Source of the DNA: Fibrobacterota bacterium
GTDB lineage: Bacteria > Fibrobacterota > Fibrobacteria > UBA11236
Length of the DNA stretch: 64,000 nucleotides
Direction of reading: 5' to 3'
Assembly (NCBI GenBank): GCA_019509785.1
Contig: JAEKLQ010000021.1
Span: forward strand, 16,082 to 80,081
Part shown: in pieces, positions 54,670-63,962 of the stretch
How the letters are laid out: every line of letters starts with the position of its first letter
Position numbering within the stretch: the first letter of the stretch is position 1
Position numbers and translations under genes: made by a program
Notes under the pieces: model-generated
Database searches by the model: none
What the model was told of the DNA's origin: nothing
What the model saw: only the letters and a program-made list of their open reading frames with translations

Positions 54670-55167
54670 ATGAAGCTCGCCAGCACTACCTCGGCCGGAA
54701 AGGCCATGAAGCCCAAGCATACCGTTTGCGTCCACGGCAATATCGTCAATCCGGAATACCCGGAGAACATCGATGAAATGTCCCGCAAAGGCTGGGGTAC
54801 CACCTTCTGGGGGAAGGAGGACACCTCCAATTGGTTCCATGTCCCCCTTTCGGTGCCCAACTTCCTGGAAGGCGGCCGTCCCAAGCTCACGCGGGTCTTC
54901 CTTTTCTTCCATAACACCACGCGCTCCCCCATCAACGCCGTCCACGTCTACGACGGCCCGCACCTCATCAAGGCCTACGATAACCTGCGTCTCGCGGGGG
55001 ATCATGCGCGTGTCCTCGATCGCGCCAACAGCTTCAGCATCGAGCCACCCTGCGAAGTGCAATACGGGCTAGGCGTCTCGGTGTGCGTGCAGTTCCTGGC
55101 CTCGCCGGAACCAAAACCCCCGCGTTGGATCCTGTTCACGACCGCCGGCGCCGAATTCCGCCTCTAA
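54670..55167 (+). CDS. Small beta-rich protein of unknown function, DUF6623-like
   Basis: A 165-residue protein with no signal peptide or TM helix. The pattern VHGNIVNPEYPE, GWGTTFWGKEDTSNWFHVPL, VFLFFHNT, INAVHVYDGP, DHARVLDRANSF and YGLGVSVCVQF followed by ILFTTAGAEF is one I recall from the widespread DUF6623-type family found in actinomycetes and others; that is recognition by pattern only. Likely a beta-sandwich. An alternative start is ATG 54706 (MKPKHTVCVHG). Divergent from the ABC exporter. Function unknown. Confidence 0.75.
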   Translation: MKLASTTSAGKAMKPKHTVCVHGNIVNPEYPENIDEMSRKGWGTTFWGKEDTSNWFHVPLSVPNFLEGGRPKLTRVFLFFHNTTRSPINAVHVYDGPHLIKAYDNLRLAGDHARVLDRANSFSIEPPCEVQYGLGVSVCVQFLASPEPKPPRWILFTTAGAEFRL

Positions 55168-55192
55168 TCGATTAACGAGCCCCTAATTTAAT

Positions 55193-55315
55193 GGGGGCGA
55201 AGTAGCGAGGCCGAGCGAGCGGCCCGCGGCCAAGGAAGACGAAGGAGCGATATTCGGAGAATATCGCGACTGAGTCTGACGCCGGCCCCGGGTCGCGCAG
55301 CCGGCCGCAGCCCCC
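55193..55315. ncRNA. Folded intergenic element, possible structured RNA or repeat
   Basis: The 123-base region before the GH39 gene has nested complementary arms: 55193-55198 with 55310-55315 (GGGGGC), 55226-55231 with 55303-55308 (GCGGCC), and inside these a perfect nine-base hairpin 55247-55255/55259-55267 with a three-base loop. A side hairpin is 55209-55213/55220-55224. No open frame explains it. Orientation cannot be decided. It could be a cis-regulatory leader for the GH39 gene, a small RNA or a palindromic repeat. Confidence 0.4.
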
Positions 55316-55344
55316 GGGTATTACATTCTGGCCGGGGGAACCAT

Positions 55345-57291
55345 ATGCGCCAAGTCCCGTCGGCCTTCCGCTTCAAAGCCTTGCTTCGACTATGGGCGGC
55401 GCTGCTTCCGCTTTTTCCCGGTCCCGTCCGGGCCCAAACCGTTACCATCACGGTCGATGCGACCGCCGCCGGCGCGCCGCTCAAAGAGGTCTGGTCGTGG
55501 CACGGCTACGACGAAGCCAACTATACCACCACCCAACCCGGGTTGGATCTCCTGGATAGCGTGGTCGCCAACAGCGTCGATCCCGTGTACATCCGCACCC
55601 ACTTCCTGCTCAATACCGGGGATGGATCCTCGGCGCAGCTCAAATGGGGATCCACCAACGTTTATACCGAGGCCAACGGCCAACCGGTATACGATTGGAA
55701 ACTGATGGATGGGATCATGGATGCCATCACCGGGCACAAGGCCTTTCCCTACGCGCAGATCTCCTTCATGCCGCAGGCCCTTTCCTCCCATCCCACGCCT
55801 TACCAGAACAGTTCCACCACCGCCACCGACGGAGGCTGCTTCTATCCCCCCACCGATTACGACAAATGGGCCGCGCTCGTGAAAGCCTGGGTCCAGCACA
55901 GCGTCGATCGGTATCCGAACGTGGAAAAGAATTGGGTCTGGGAACTCTGGAACGAACCCGATATCTCCTATTGGCACGGCACCGCGGCGGAATACCAGAA
56001 GCTTTTCGACTATACCGAGCAGGCCGTGCACACGGTTCTGCCCAATGCCGTGCTGAGCGGCCCGGAAATGGCAGGCGCGGGGAACATCGGCCCGTTCCTC
56101 CAGCATTGCGCCACGGGAACGAATTCCGCGACCGGCAAAACCGGAACGCGCTTGGACCAGATCAGCTTTCATGCCAAGGGCGGGACGGCCATGGTGAACG
56201 GTCACGTGGAGATGGATCTCGGCAACCAATTGCGCCTGCATCAGACGGGCTTCAAGACCATAGCGGGCTATCCCCAATTCAAGGACAAGCCCATCGTCAT
56301 CGGGGAAGCCGATCCGGATCCTTGCGCCGCCTGCCCGCAATCCCAGGTCCCCGCCGACGCTTATCGAAATGTCGCCGCCTACGGGGCCTATGAAGCCGCC
56401 ATGATGAAGCACTCCCTGCAATTGGCCGACAGCCTGGGCGTGAACCTGCGGGCTTGCCTGGCCTGGGCTTGGCTGTTCAACGGCTTCCCGTATTTCCAGG
56501 GCTACCGCACCTTGTCGAGCAACGGCATCCATAAGCCGGTCCTCAACGTGTTCAAGATGCTGGGCAAGTTGAAAGGCGATCGCATCCCCTTGGCCAGTAC
56601 CGGTGCCTTGGGACTCGCCGAGATCCTGAAGAACGGCGTGCGCGGCAATCCCGACATCGACGGCATGGCCGTGAAGAACCCGGGCAAGGTCATGGCCCTG
56701 ATCTGGAATTACCACGATGACATCGTCCAGGTCGCGCCGGCCAACGTGACCGTCAAGGTGACCCTGCCCGCCGGTTTCCCCGACCAGGTGCGCCTAACCC
56801 ATTACCGCATGGACACCACCCACAGCAACGACTATACCGCCTGGTTGAAAATGGGCAGCCCGCAATCCCCGACCGCCTCGCAACTCTCCCAATTGAAGTC
56901 CGCGATGACGCTGGAGACCCTGGCCGCGCCGGCCCTGGTGGCCGCGGTGAACGGCGTCGTTACCCAAACCTTCGACCTGCCCCGTCACGGCGTATCCTTG
57001 CTCGTTCTCGAGGATCCCAGCGTCGCCGGGATCGGGAAAAAGGGCCCAGCGCGAAACGATGGACAGGACGGCGCGATGCTGCTGCGAAGCCATGGAACGG
57101 AGCGGATACGGATCACGGAGCCGGGCCCGCACGTCGTCAGCCTATTCGACACGCAAGGCCGGCTTATCGCGCAATACCGTGGGACAGGCCCAAAAACCTA
57201 TTCCCTGAAAAGCCTCGGCAACGCCCGCTTGAGCTTCATCCGCGTCACAACCGCGCGCGGGGAAAAAATACTGAACGATCTGGTACACTGA
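55345..57291 (+). CDS. Secreted GH39-like glycoside hydrolase
   Basis: A 648-residue secreted protein. After the signal peptide, the catalytic (beta/alpha)8 domain resembles family 39 (beta-xylosidase/iduronidase type): VWSWHGYDEANYT, VYIRTHFLLN, the acid/base Glu in WVWELWNEPDISYWHG, QISFHAKGG, and the likely nucleophile Glu in PIVIGEADPDPCAACP. A C-terminal beta-sandwich (VTVKVTLPAGFP onward) follows, and the last 65 residues (HVVSLFDTQGRLIAQ to the end) form a T9SS-like sorting domain. A role in hemicellulose breakdown is inferred from the family and the adjacent GH5 genes. Confidence 0.82.
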   Translation: MRQVPSAFRFKALLRLWAALLPLFPGPVRAQTVTITVDATAAGAPLKEVWSWHGYDEANYTTTQPGLDLLDSVVANSVDPVYIRTHFLLNTGDGSSAQLKWGSTNVYTEANGQPVYDWKLMDGIMDAITGHKAFPYAQISFMPQALSSHPTPYQNSSTTATDGGCFYPPTDYDKWAALVKAWVQHSVDRYPNVEKNWVWELWNEPDISYWHGTAAEYQKLFDYTEQAVHTVLPNAVLSGPEMAGAGNIGPFLQHCATGTNSATGKTGTRLDQISFHAKGGTAMVNGHVEMDLGNQLRLHQTGFKTIAGYPQFKDKPIVIGEADPDPCAACPQSQVPADAYRNVAAYGAYEAAMMKHSLQLADSLGVNLRACLAWAWLFNGFPYFQGYRTLSSNGIHKPVLNVFKMLGKLKGDRIPLASTGALGLAEILKNGVRGNPDIDGMAVKNPGKVMALIWNYHDDIVQVAPANVTVKVTLPAGFPDQVRLTHYRMDTTHSNDYTAWLKMGSPQSPTASQLSQLKSAMTLETLAAPALVAAVNGVVTQTFDLPRHGVSLLVLEDPSVAGIGKKGPARNDGQDGAMLLRSHGTERIRITEPGPHVVSLFDTQGRLIAQYRGTGPKTYSLKSLGNARLSFIRVTTARGEKILNDLVH

Positions 57292-57408
57292 AATCCGGAT
57301 GGCCGACGCCATCAATCCAAGACGGTGACGTAAGCTCCCGATTTCGCGAACCCTTTGGGCCCCGAAATCGAGGACCCCGATCGGGCGCTTGGCGGTATAT
57401 TTCGGGCA

Positions 57409-58554
57409 ATGAACTTAAGTAATCGCATCGCCGCTTCTTTAATCCTGGCGGCCGCATTCGCGACGGGCACCGCGAGGGCCCAATCCTTCGTGGCCCAACA
57501 CGGGGCCTTGAAGGTCCAAGGCAATAAGATCGTCGACGCCCAGGGGCAGATGGTCACCTTGCGGGGCATGGCCCTGTACTGGAGCCAATGGAAACCCGCC
57601 TTCTACAACGCGCAATGCATCAAATGGCTCAGGGACGATTGGAAAGTCACCGTCGTACGCGCCACCATGGCCGTGACCGACGGCGGCTACCTGACCGCCC
57701 CCGACGCGGAGATGGCGAAGATCCGCACCGTCGTGCAAGCCGCCATCGATCTGGGCATCTACATCATCGTCGATTTCCACGAGACCAAGAACGGCAACGA
57801 TCATCTGGACGCGTCCAAGAAATTCTTCGGGGATCTGAGCAAGGAATTCGGCAAGGTCCCCAATATCATCTACGAGACGTGGAACGAGCCGGACAATACC
57901 ATGGCCTGGGCCACCGCCATCAAGCCCTACCACGAGGCGGTCATCCCCGTCATCCGCGCCAATTCGGATAACATCATCCTGTGCGGCACGCGCAATTGGG
58001 ACCAGAGCGTGGACGAGGCCGCCGCGAACCCCATTACCTCCTCCACCAACATCGCCTATACCCTGCATTTCTACGCGGCCGATCATAAGGATCCGCTGCG
58101 CAACACCGCCCAGGCCGCGCTCGGCAAGGGGATCGCCCTGATGGTGACCGAAGGCGGCCTGAGCCAAGCGAGCGGGGACGGCACCATCGATACGGCGCAG
58201 GGCCGGCTCTGGGCGGAATTCATGGACAAGAACGGGATCGCCTGGACGAACTGGTCCCTGGCGGATCTGAAGGAGAGTTCGGGCGCCCTCAAGGTCGGCT
58301 CGTCCCCGACCGGGGGTTGGACACAGTCGCAGATGAACCCTTCCGGGTTGTGGGTATACAACCGCCTGCGTTCGGTCGCTGCCACCGTTTCCCTGGCGCC
58401 TCCGACCAGGAAACTTGCGGGTTACCCCTCCCGCCTGGCCGCCTTGGAAGCCCGTTGCGACGCGAGTGGGCGATTGACCCTGGCCCCCGCGAATGGCATA
58501 GGCCCGGAATTCCGGCGGGCGGCGGGCGTCTATTTCGCCCCGCTGCTTCCCTGA
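57409..58554 (+). CDS. Secreted GH5 endoglucanase (subfamily 2-like)
   Basis: A 381-residue secreted cellulase. From the ATG at 57409 the signal peptide ends TARAQ. The catalytic domain follows the GH5_2 pattern: GALKVQGNKIVDAQGQMVTLRGMALYWS, VVRATMAV, IYIIVDFHETKNG, acid/base Glu in IIYETWNEPDN, TLHFYAADHK, nucleophile Glu in ALMVTEGGLS (usually TEWG), and WTNWSLADLKESSGAL. The final 40 residues look like a shortened C-terminal sorting domain (LTLAPANGI, GVYFAPLLP), unlike the complete ones nearby. An in-frame ATG at 57355 would bury the signal peptide. Confidence 0.9.
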   Translation: MNLSNRIAASLILAAAFATGTARAQSFVAQHGALKVQGNKIVDAQGQMVTLRGMALYWSQWKPAFYNAQCIKWLRDDWKVTVVRATMAVTDGGYLTAPDAEMAKIRTVVQAAIDLGIYIIVDFHETKNGNDHLDASKKFFGDLSKEFGKVPNIIYETWNEPDNTMAWATAIKPYHEAVIPVIRANSDNIILCGTRNWDQSVDEAAANPITSSTNIAYTLHFYAADHKDPLRNTAQAALGKGIALMVTEGGLSQASGDGTIDTAQGRLWAEFMDKNGIAWTNWSLADLKESSGALKVGSSPTGGWTQSQMNPSGLWVYNRLRSVAATVSLAPPTRKLAGYPSRLAALEARCDASGRLTLAPANGIGPEFRRAAGVYFAPLLP

Positions 58555-58786
58555 TCGCCCTGGCCGCGTTTCCCTGTTCGATCGATTAATGGCTTAAAAT
58601 CCCCAAGTAGCATCTAGGCCCCATGGCCGCCCCTGCGGCATGTTCCATCCCGTGCTATGGTTTTGAACTTCTCAAATCATCCGCGTCCCTGCACGCCCAG
58701 GCAGTAGAATGCAACCAACTCATGGGCGCGGCCTGGGTGCGGATTGGTTCCCATATCCTCCCCCATCATTCATCGAAAGCAAGACA

Positions 58787-60205
58787 GTGATCGGAAAATC
58801 GGCTCCATCGGTTCCATTAGTTTCATCGGTTCCTAAGAGCAGGTTGCTCGGCATGTTCCTTTTGGCCGCTCTGGGCGGCCCTGCGGTTCATGCGGCCAGC
58901 GTGGCGCACGGCCCTATGCGCGGCTGGACGCCCGCCCAATACGTCAACGATATGCTGGTCGGATGGAACCTCGGCAATACCATGGACGCGAATCCCAACG
59001 AAACCGGCTGGGGGAATCCCACCACCACGCAGGCCATGATCGATGCCGTGCACAGCAAGGGCTTCAAGTTCATGCGGCTGCCCGTCACCTGGAAAGGCCA
59101 TTTCGGCGGCGGCCCGAATTACACCATCGATCAGGCCTGGCTCTCCCGGGTGGTGACCATCGCCAACTACGCCTTTAACGACAGCATTTACGTGATGGTG
59201 AACATCCATCATGACGGGACGACCGGAGGCTGGTTCCCGCTGAACGCATCCGGCTCGCAGGCGACCGCCATCGCGGGCCAGGTCGCGGCCATCTGGACCC
59301 AGATCGCCAACGCCTTCAAGGACTATGGCGATTACATGGTCTTCGAGATCTTCAACGAGCCGCAGGACGGGGCGCCCAACATGTACGGCGGCGGCGATGA
59401 CCAGAGCCGGACCAATCTGGCCGCGTACCAGACCGCGGCGGTCAACGCCATCCGCGCCACCGGCGGGAACAACGCCACCCGCATGATCGTGCTCCAGGGG
59501 ATTTCCGCCTCCCCGCTCGCGGTCTCGGTGGCCACCATCCCCATGGTCGACGCGAACACGATAGTCTCCCTCCACACCTACGATCCCGTCCCTTACTCCA
59601 TGAATTGCAGCCCGAACACCTGGGGCTCCGCCGCCGATTCCGCCAGCATCCTGAGCAACCTGAAATCCGAGCAAAACATGGTGGCAGGCAAGCACGGCAC
59701 CGCCATCATCGGCGAATGGGGCAGCGAGAATTGCGACGACCAGGATTCGCGGGCTAAGCACGCCTACTTCTACGCCCGGCAGTGCCGGCTCCACGCGATG
59801 CTGCCTGTATGGTGGGATGACGGCGCCAATTTCCATTTGCTGAACCGGAAAGCCAATCCGCCCAGCTGGGATTATCCCAACGTCGTCCAGGCCATCGTGG
59901 ACGGCGCCAAAGCGGGCGCATTCCCGATCGGGATCCTCCCCCGCCCCGGCGAAGGCCGGTTTTCCTGGAACAACGATTTAAAGGTGGAGGCCGGCGTCGT
60001 CCATTACGCGCTTCCGGCAGCGTCGCAAGTTTCCCTTAGGCTCTTGAACATACAGGGCGAGGTCGTCGCGAACCTGGCCCAATCCCATCAGGCCGCCGGG
60101 AACCACGAAGTGAAGCTTTCGCGCGAAGGCGTCGCGCCTGGTCATTATCTGCTGGAACTGAAGGCGGGTTCGAAGCGGGTTTCGAAAAACATCGTTACTT
60201 TCTGA
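58787..60205 (+). CDS. Secreted GH5 endoglucanase (subfamily 4-like)
   Basis: A 472-residue secreted cellulase/xyloglucanase. The catalytic domain matches GH5_4: DMLVGWNLGNTMDA, ETGWGNPTTTQAMIDAV, FMRLPVTWKGHF, the acid/base Glu in YMVFEIFNEPQDG, SLHTYDPVPYS and the nucleophile Glu in AIIGEWGSEN, with VWWDDGANFHLL. The C-terminal 70 residues (VHYALPAASQVSLRLLNIQGE to VSKNIVTF) form a sorting-type beta domain. GTG 58787 gives a clean signal peptide; the ATG at 58709 adds 26 unlikely residues. The 231-base gap upstream (58555-58786) shows no convincing promoter. Confidence 0.9.
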   Translation: MIGKSAPSVPLVSSVPKSRLLGMFLLAALGGPAVHAASVAHGPMRGWTPAQYVNDMLVGWNLGNTMDANPNETGWGNPTTTQAMIDAVHSKGFKFMRLPVTWKGHFGGGPNYTIDQAWLSRVVTIANYAFNDSIYVMVNIHHDGTTGGWFPLNASGSQATAIAGQVAAIWTQIANAFKDYGDYMVFEIFNEPQDGAPNMYGGGDDQSRTNLAAYQTAAVNAIRATGGNNATRMIVLQGISASPLAVSVATIPMVDANTIVSLHTYDPVPYSMNCSPNTWGSAADSASILSNLKSEQNMVAGKHGTAIIGEWGSENCDDQDSRAKHAYFYARQCRLHAMLPVWWDDGANFHLLNRKANPPSWDYPNVVQAIVDGAKAGAFPIGILPRPGEGRFSWNNDLKVEAGVVHYALPAASQVSLRLLNIQGEVVANLAQSHQAAGNHEVKLSREGVAPGHYLLELKAGSKRVSKNIVTF

Positions 60206-60270
60206 CGCAGCCAGGGAGGCGGCGTTGCCTGACGACGCCGCCTCCCGGTTTCCGATTCTCCGACCCGGCT

Positions 60271-61926
60271 TCATGGGATGACGAAGCGAACGGAATACGC
60301 TCCCCCCGCGGTCCACATGCGCAGAAGGTAAACGCCCGATGCGCGGCCCGCTTCGGACGGGCTCCACGACAATAGCCCGCTTTGGCATTCGGCGCCGCTC
60401 CATGTCTTCAGTATCGTCCCCCGCACGTCGCAAACCGCGACCCGCAGGTTACGGGTATCACGCAGCATACCGGGTGGCAATTCCAGCATCAGGCGATTGC
60501 CCCGCACGTCGAGGCGGACGCCCTCGGGCAGGCTGTTCCGCGGGCTCAGGGAGGTGAAGACGGACTTGGGTTGGACGTAATACGGGGTAGCCAGGCTGGC
60601 CCGGGTCTGGTTGCGTTGGGCGATCCACTGATCGACGGGCACCGAGAAATCCTCGCCCGGCGCGAGCTTTACATCCGAAGTATCCAACGTCGGAACCCCT
60701 TGCAGGGAATAACGGTCCATCAGGGAAGCACTGACCGCATCTTCCTCCAACGCCACCAAAGCGTACTTGGAATCGATCAGCCCCAGCGCCGCCCCCAGGG
60801 AAGCCGGCATGGCGGGCGCGAGAGGATAGAAGGGGCCCGTTCCGGCGGCGCGGGCGAACTGCATCCCGTCTCCCGCGTCGATGACCAGCGGCGTTTCGTC
60901 GACGTCCAAATCCGCTTCACCCGGCTTCGACAAGCGCCAGGCGATCGAGCGCTGGATCGGCTGCTTACCGTACACCCGGATGTCGGCGAAGGGAGGCATG
61001 CTCCCTCCCGAAACCGGATAGGCGATGGAACAGGAATCCTGGCCGCTCCGCACGACCGCCGTAAGCGACCAGTTCGAGTTCAACGTTCCGGCCAAGCGAT
61101 CCTGGATGGCGGGCGGAGGGATGAGATACGCATGAGCCATCTGCCCCGCGAAGGAGATCCCCGCGAAGGAACCCAGCATAAAGAAGGACGAGGAGACGTT
61201 TTGCGCTAGGATCGGGCTGATGGAAGCGGGATGGGGGACCCCTCCGGAAGCCCACGCTTCAAGATCATATTCGGAAGCGGAAAAGTCGGCCCGGGAGTCC
61301 ACGACCTGCTTGGTGGCATCCGAGAAGGTCATTTGGAATCCTTTCGTACCGGGGCCTGCGAGGAGCGTCGCCGTCGAGTGGGAGGAGAACGCGTAGGGAT
61401 ACACGACCTTCCCTCCCTGGACCGGAACGAGGTAGCGGAACCGTATCTTCCGCGAGGATCCCCAGGCCACCGGGAAGATGGAAATGTCGTAGTTGTCCTG
61501 GCGAATCCATTCCAACAGGACCGGGTCGCGGGGCCGGGGAGGAACGGTCGAATTTCGGTCCACCACCTGCTCATATTCGTTGCGCGCGGTCTCTCCGGAT
61601 TTCAGCTTGGCCTTCAGGATCTTGTCTTTGTACCACACCAACATTCCGATCACGCTGGAGTTCTCGGCCAGATTCAGGTTGCCCACTATCTCCAAGGCAT
61701 CCCCGTATTGCTCGGGCCGGGTTCCGCCCACCGTGAATTCCCATTCCAATTCCACGTCCAGGTAATCCGGATACACGGTGATGCGGTAATTTTCCTTGGT
61801 GATATCCGCGGTACCGAGCCAGGTCGGACCCTGGGTCGATTGGCTTCGGAAGGTGGCGTGCTGCAAGCCGATAGCCTGGGCGCCGGTGGCGCAAAGGGCG
61901 GCCAAGAGCCAAAAAGAATAGCGCAT
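60271..61926 (-). CDS. Secreted VIT-domain protein
   Basis: A 551-residue secreted protein. From the ATG at 61926 (GGGGG upstream) a signal peptide ends GAQA. A VIT (vault protein inter-alpha-trypsin) domain occupies about residues 35-165: ITKENYRITVYPDYLDVELEWEF, ARNEYEQVVDRNSTVPPRPRDP, IRQDNYDISIFPV, KIRFRYLVPV. The middle is a beta-rich region without an obvious VWA motif, although the VIT-VWA pair is common. The C-terminus (VAVCDVRGTILKTWSGAEC to FVIP) is a sorting-type domain. Role unknown; surface structure is likely. Divergent from 62140 across a 213-base gap. Confidence 0.82.
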   Translation of the reverse strand: MRYSFWLLAALCATGAQAIGLQHATFRSQSTQGPTWLGTADITKENYRITVYPDYLDVELEWEFTVGGTRPEQYGDALEIVGNLNLAENSSVIGMLVWYKDKILKAKLKSGETARNEYEQVVDRNSTVPPRPRDPVLLEWIRQDNYDISIFPVAWGSSRKIRFRYLVPVQGGKVVYPYAFSSHSTATLLAGPGTKGFQMTFSDATKQVVDSRADFSASEYDLEAWASGGVPHPASISPILAQNVSSSFFMLGSFAGISFAGQMAHAYLIPPPAIQDRLAGTLNSNWSLTAVVRSGQDSCSIAYPVSGGSMPPFADIRVYGKQPIQRSIAWRLSKPGEADLDVDETPLVIDAGDGMQFARAAGTGPFYPLAPAMPASLGAALGLIDSKYALVALEEDAVSASLMDRYSLQGVPTLDTSDVKLAPGEDFSVPVDQWIAQRNQTRASLATPYYVQPKSVFTSLSPRNSLPEGVRLDVRGNRLMLELPPGMLRDTRNLRVAVCDVRGTILKTWSGAECQSGLLSWSPSEAGRASGVYLLRMWTAGGAYSVRFVIP

Positions 61927-62139
61927 CTGAATTCCCCCGTTCGCGGTTACGAGGGAGCAAAGCAATCGCCGTACCGGCGGGAAAAACCGCGTTTGCGAAA
62001 AGGATTCCAGGGAACGGGCCTGAGGCAGGGCTTGCGCGCGCCTATGCCTCCCGAAATTGCCCATCAAGTTTTGATCGGAATCACCCTAGCCGAAAGACCC
62101 GATTTCTCTATCTTGGCGATCCTATTCCCGGAGGATCGC

Positions 62140-62769
62140 ATGCGAGCCCATCAGAACCTGATTGCCTTGGCTATCCTTTCCCTGTCCGCTTTCTCTGCCG
62201 TCCCCGCCGCCGCCAGCACCACCTATTCGACCAGTCGCCTCCAAATCACCTTTCCGGACGGGTGGCAACCGCTTTTACCCTTCGGTCCGCAGGACTCCCT
62301 GATGTCGTTCATCAACTTGGACATCTCCGCCTCCAGTTGGATTATCCTGCACACCACGGATCATCCCATGACCGCCCAGGAACTCGATGCCTACGGCAAG
62401 TCCTTGAGCGGCGCGGACCCCACCATCACGGTATCCAATGGGTCCCAAACCCTGGGCGGGAAGTCGTTCATCTATCTCGAATACGACGAGGTCGATACCA
62501 CCACCGGCGCGAAGCAGCGGACGAGGCTTTATTATACGTACAACGGGTCCCTTCAGATAAACGGAACCCTGACCTATGATCCGTCCGTCGGAACGACCGC
62601 TCAGGCGGACATGGAATCGGCTTTGGCCTCCTTGACCGTGGCCGGCACCCCGATCCTCGCCTTCGGCGCCCGGACCCACGCCAGCCTGCCCCCCGCGGAC
62701 CATGACATATTGGGAAGATCGCGCGCCTTTTCGGCCCGCACCCGGCTTTTCCGCCTTCCGGCGCGCTGA
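62140..62769 (+). CDS. Secreted protein of unknown function
   Basis: A 209-residue exported protein. The ATG at 62140 has GGAGG five bases upstream and starts a signal peptide (LIALAILSLSAFSAVPAAAS). The body, ITFPDGWQPLLPF, WIILHTTDHPMTAQELDAYGKSL and ESALASLTVAG, recalls the PsbP/DUF1795-type fold (a short stress-protein-like sandwich), but I do not claim that assignment. The C-terminal 35 residues are basic and Arg-rich. The longer frame to the left overlaps the VIT gene antisense and is not used. Confidence 0.65.
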   Translation: MRAHQNLIALAILSLSAFSAVPAAASTTYSTSRLQITFPDGWQPLLPFGPQDSLMSFINLDISASSWIILHTTDHPMTAQELDAYGKSLSGADPTITVSNGSQTLGGKSFIYLEYDEVDTTTGAKQRTRLYYTYNGSLQINGTLTYDPSVGTTAQADMESALASLTVAGTPILAFGARTHASLPPADHDILGRSRAFSARTRLFRLPAR

Positions 62770-62932
62770 AGGGCGCAGCTGAGGCTAAAAAAGCCGATAA
62801 CTAATAAAAATGGTGACTTGGAAAATCCGAGAGTCGTTTCTAGCATTCGGAATAACGCGGCCGGTTGGGGTCGCGGATTTCGCTCCCGCTATTTCGTGTT
62901 CTTAAATCCGTATCTGATAAAAAGGGGAAAAA

Positions 62933-63307
62933 ATGAAAAAGACCGCAATTGTTCTTCTGGCCCTACTGGGTGTTTTCGCAGGGAAGTCCTTTTCCGCGGT
63001 ATTGTCCGGGGGGTCCATTACCGGGATCCAGGTGGCTTCCAATGAAACCTTCGCGATATATATCCAGTATTCCGCCCAGCCGAACGTCGGAGCCACTTGC
63101 GCTAAATCCGGCTGGTACTACGTGTATCGGAGCGATATGGTAAGCGGGCTCCCGATGAGCACCACCGCTTATACCACTTTGCTTAATTTCGCGGTGACGG
63201 CTTACACCAATAAGCTTCCCGTCAACGTGTACAGCTCGAGCACTTCCTGCCCGCTCGAAGCTGTCCCCGCCCAAGTCGCGCACTTCAGCTCTATCGCGGT
63301 CCGCTAA
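62933..63307 (+). CDS. Small secreted protein of unknown function
   Basis: A 124-residue exported protein: signal peptide MKKTAIVLLALLGVFAGKSFS, then a compact domain with two cysteines (ATCAKSGWYYVY and STSCPLEAV) probably forming a disulfide, and a single helix (AYTTLLNFAVTAYTN) between strands. The arrangement resembles small single-domain secreted proteins common in proteobacteria, without known function. AAAGGGG precedes the ATG. The gene is followed by a clear terminator. The gap 62770-62932 is AT-richer than the surroundings and shows no clear promoter. Confidence 0.7.
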   Translation: MKKTAIVLLALLGVFAGKSFSAVLSGGSITGIQVASNETFAIYIQYSAQPNVGATCAKSGWYYVYRSDMVSGLPMSTTAYTTLLNFAVTAYTNKLPVNVYSSSTSCPLEAVPAQVAHFSSIAVR

Positions 63308-63339
63308 CCTCCGGGATCCCGATCGGCAAATGAATACGA

Positions 63340-63369
63340 GGCCGCGGAGTTCTTCCGCGGCCTTTTTTT
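63340..63369 (+). terminator. Rho-independent terminator
   Basis: GGCCGCGGA (63340-63348) pairs perfectly with TCCGCGGCC (63354-63362), with a five-base loop and seven T residues immediately after. It serves the small secreted protein gene; the ilvN gene ends 36 bases further right in the opposite direction. Confidence 0.92.
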
Positions 63370-63404
63370 CGGCTTGGATCGAGAGCAGCCTGGCACGGCC
63401 GGGA

Positions 63405-63962
63405 TCAGGTCTCCTGCCCGCCCCGCGCCATGATGATCTTTCCGGTGCGCACCATTTCCTTGATGCCGTACTTGTCCAGCATCAGTTCCATTGAGTCCAG
63501 CTTCTCGGTGCTGCCCGTCGCCTGCAGCATCAGGGTGTTCTCGGAGAGATCGACCGTCTGGCTTTTGAAGTGTTCCGCGATCTGGAGGATCTCGGTGCGC
63601 TTGTCGGGCGGGCAATTCACCTTGATCAGCGCCATCTCCTTCTCCACCGTGACTTCGCCGGTATGGTCCTTGGCATGGATCACGTCGATGAGCTTGTTCA
63701 GCTGCTTGATGATCTGCTCCAAGGTCTTCGGCTCGCCCGAGGCGGTGATGTTCATGCGCGAGAACTTGCCGTTATGCGCCGGCGAGACGACCAGGGATTC
63801 GATGTTGTAGCCGCGGCGGTTGAAGACCAGGGCGATGCGGATGAGCACGCCCGGCCGGTTGTTCACCAGCAAGCTAATGGAGTGTTGCGCGCCGTAGGGC
63901 GACGGGGTCTTGGCGGCCCGGCCTTCGATCACGGTGAGGCTGGTTTTGGTTCCGTTCAGCAT
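63405..63962 (-). CDS. ilvN: Acetolactate synthase small (regulatory) subunit
   Basis: Regulatory subunit of acetohydroxyacid synthase, the first step of valine/leucine/isoleucine synthesis. The 185-residue protein has the N-terminal ACT domain (HSISLLVNNRPGVLIRIALVFNRRGYNIESLVV) that mediates branched-chain amino-acid feedback, VERTK-less central region IIKQLNKLIDVIHAKDHTGE, and the C-terminal ALS_ss_C domain (MALIKVNCPPDKRTEILQIAEHFK, DSMELMLDKYGIKEMVRTGKI). AAGGAAGGAA precedes the ATG. The catalytic ilvB partner would be expected just beyond the right edge. Confidence 0.95.
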   Translation of the reverse strand: MLNGTKTSLTVIEGRAAKTPSPYGAQHSISLLVNNRPGVLIRIALVFNRRGYNIESLVVSPAHNGKFSRMNITASGEPKTLEQIIKQLNKLIDVIHAKDHTGEVTVEKEMALIKVNCPPDKRTEILQIAEHFKSQTVDLSENTLMLQATGSTEKLDSMELMLDKYGIKEMVRTGKIIMARGGQET

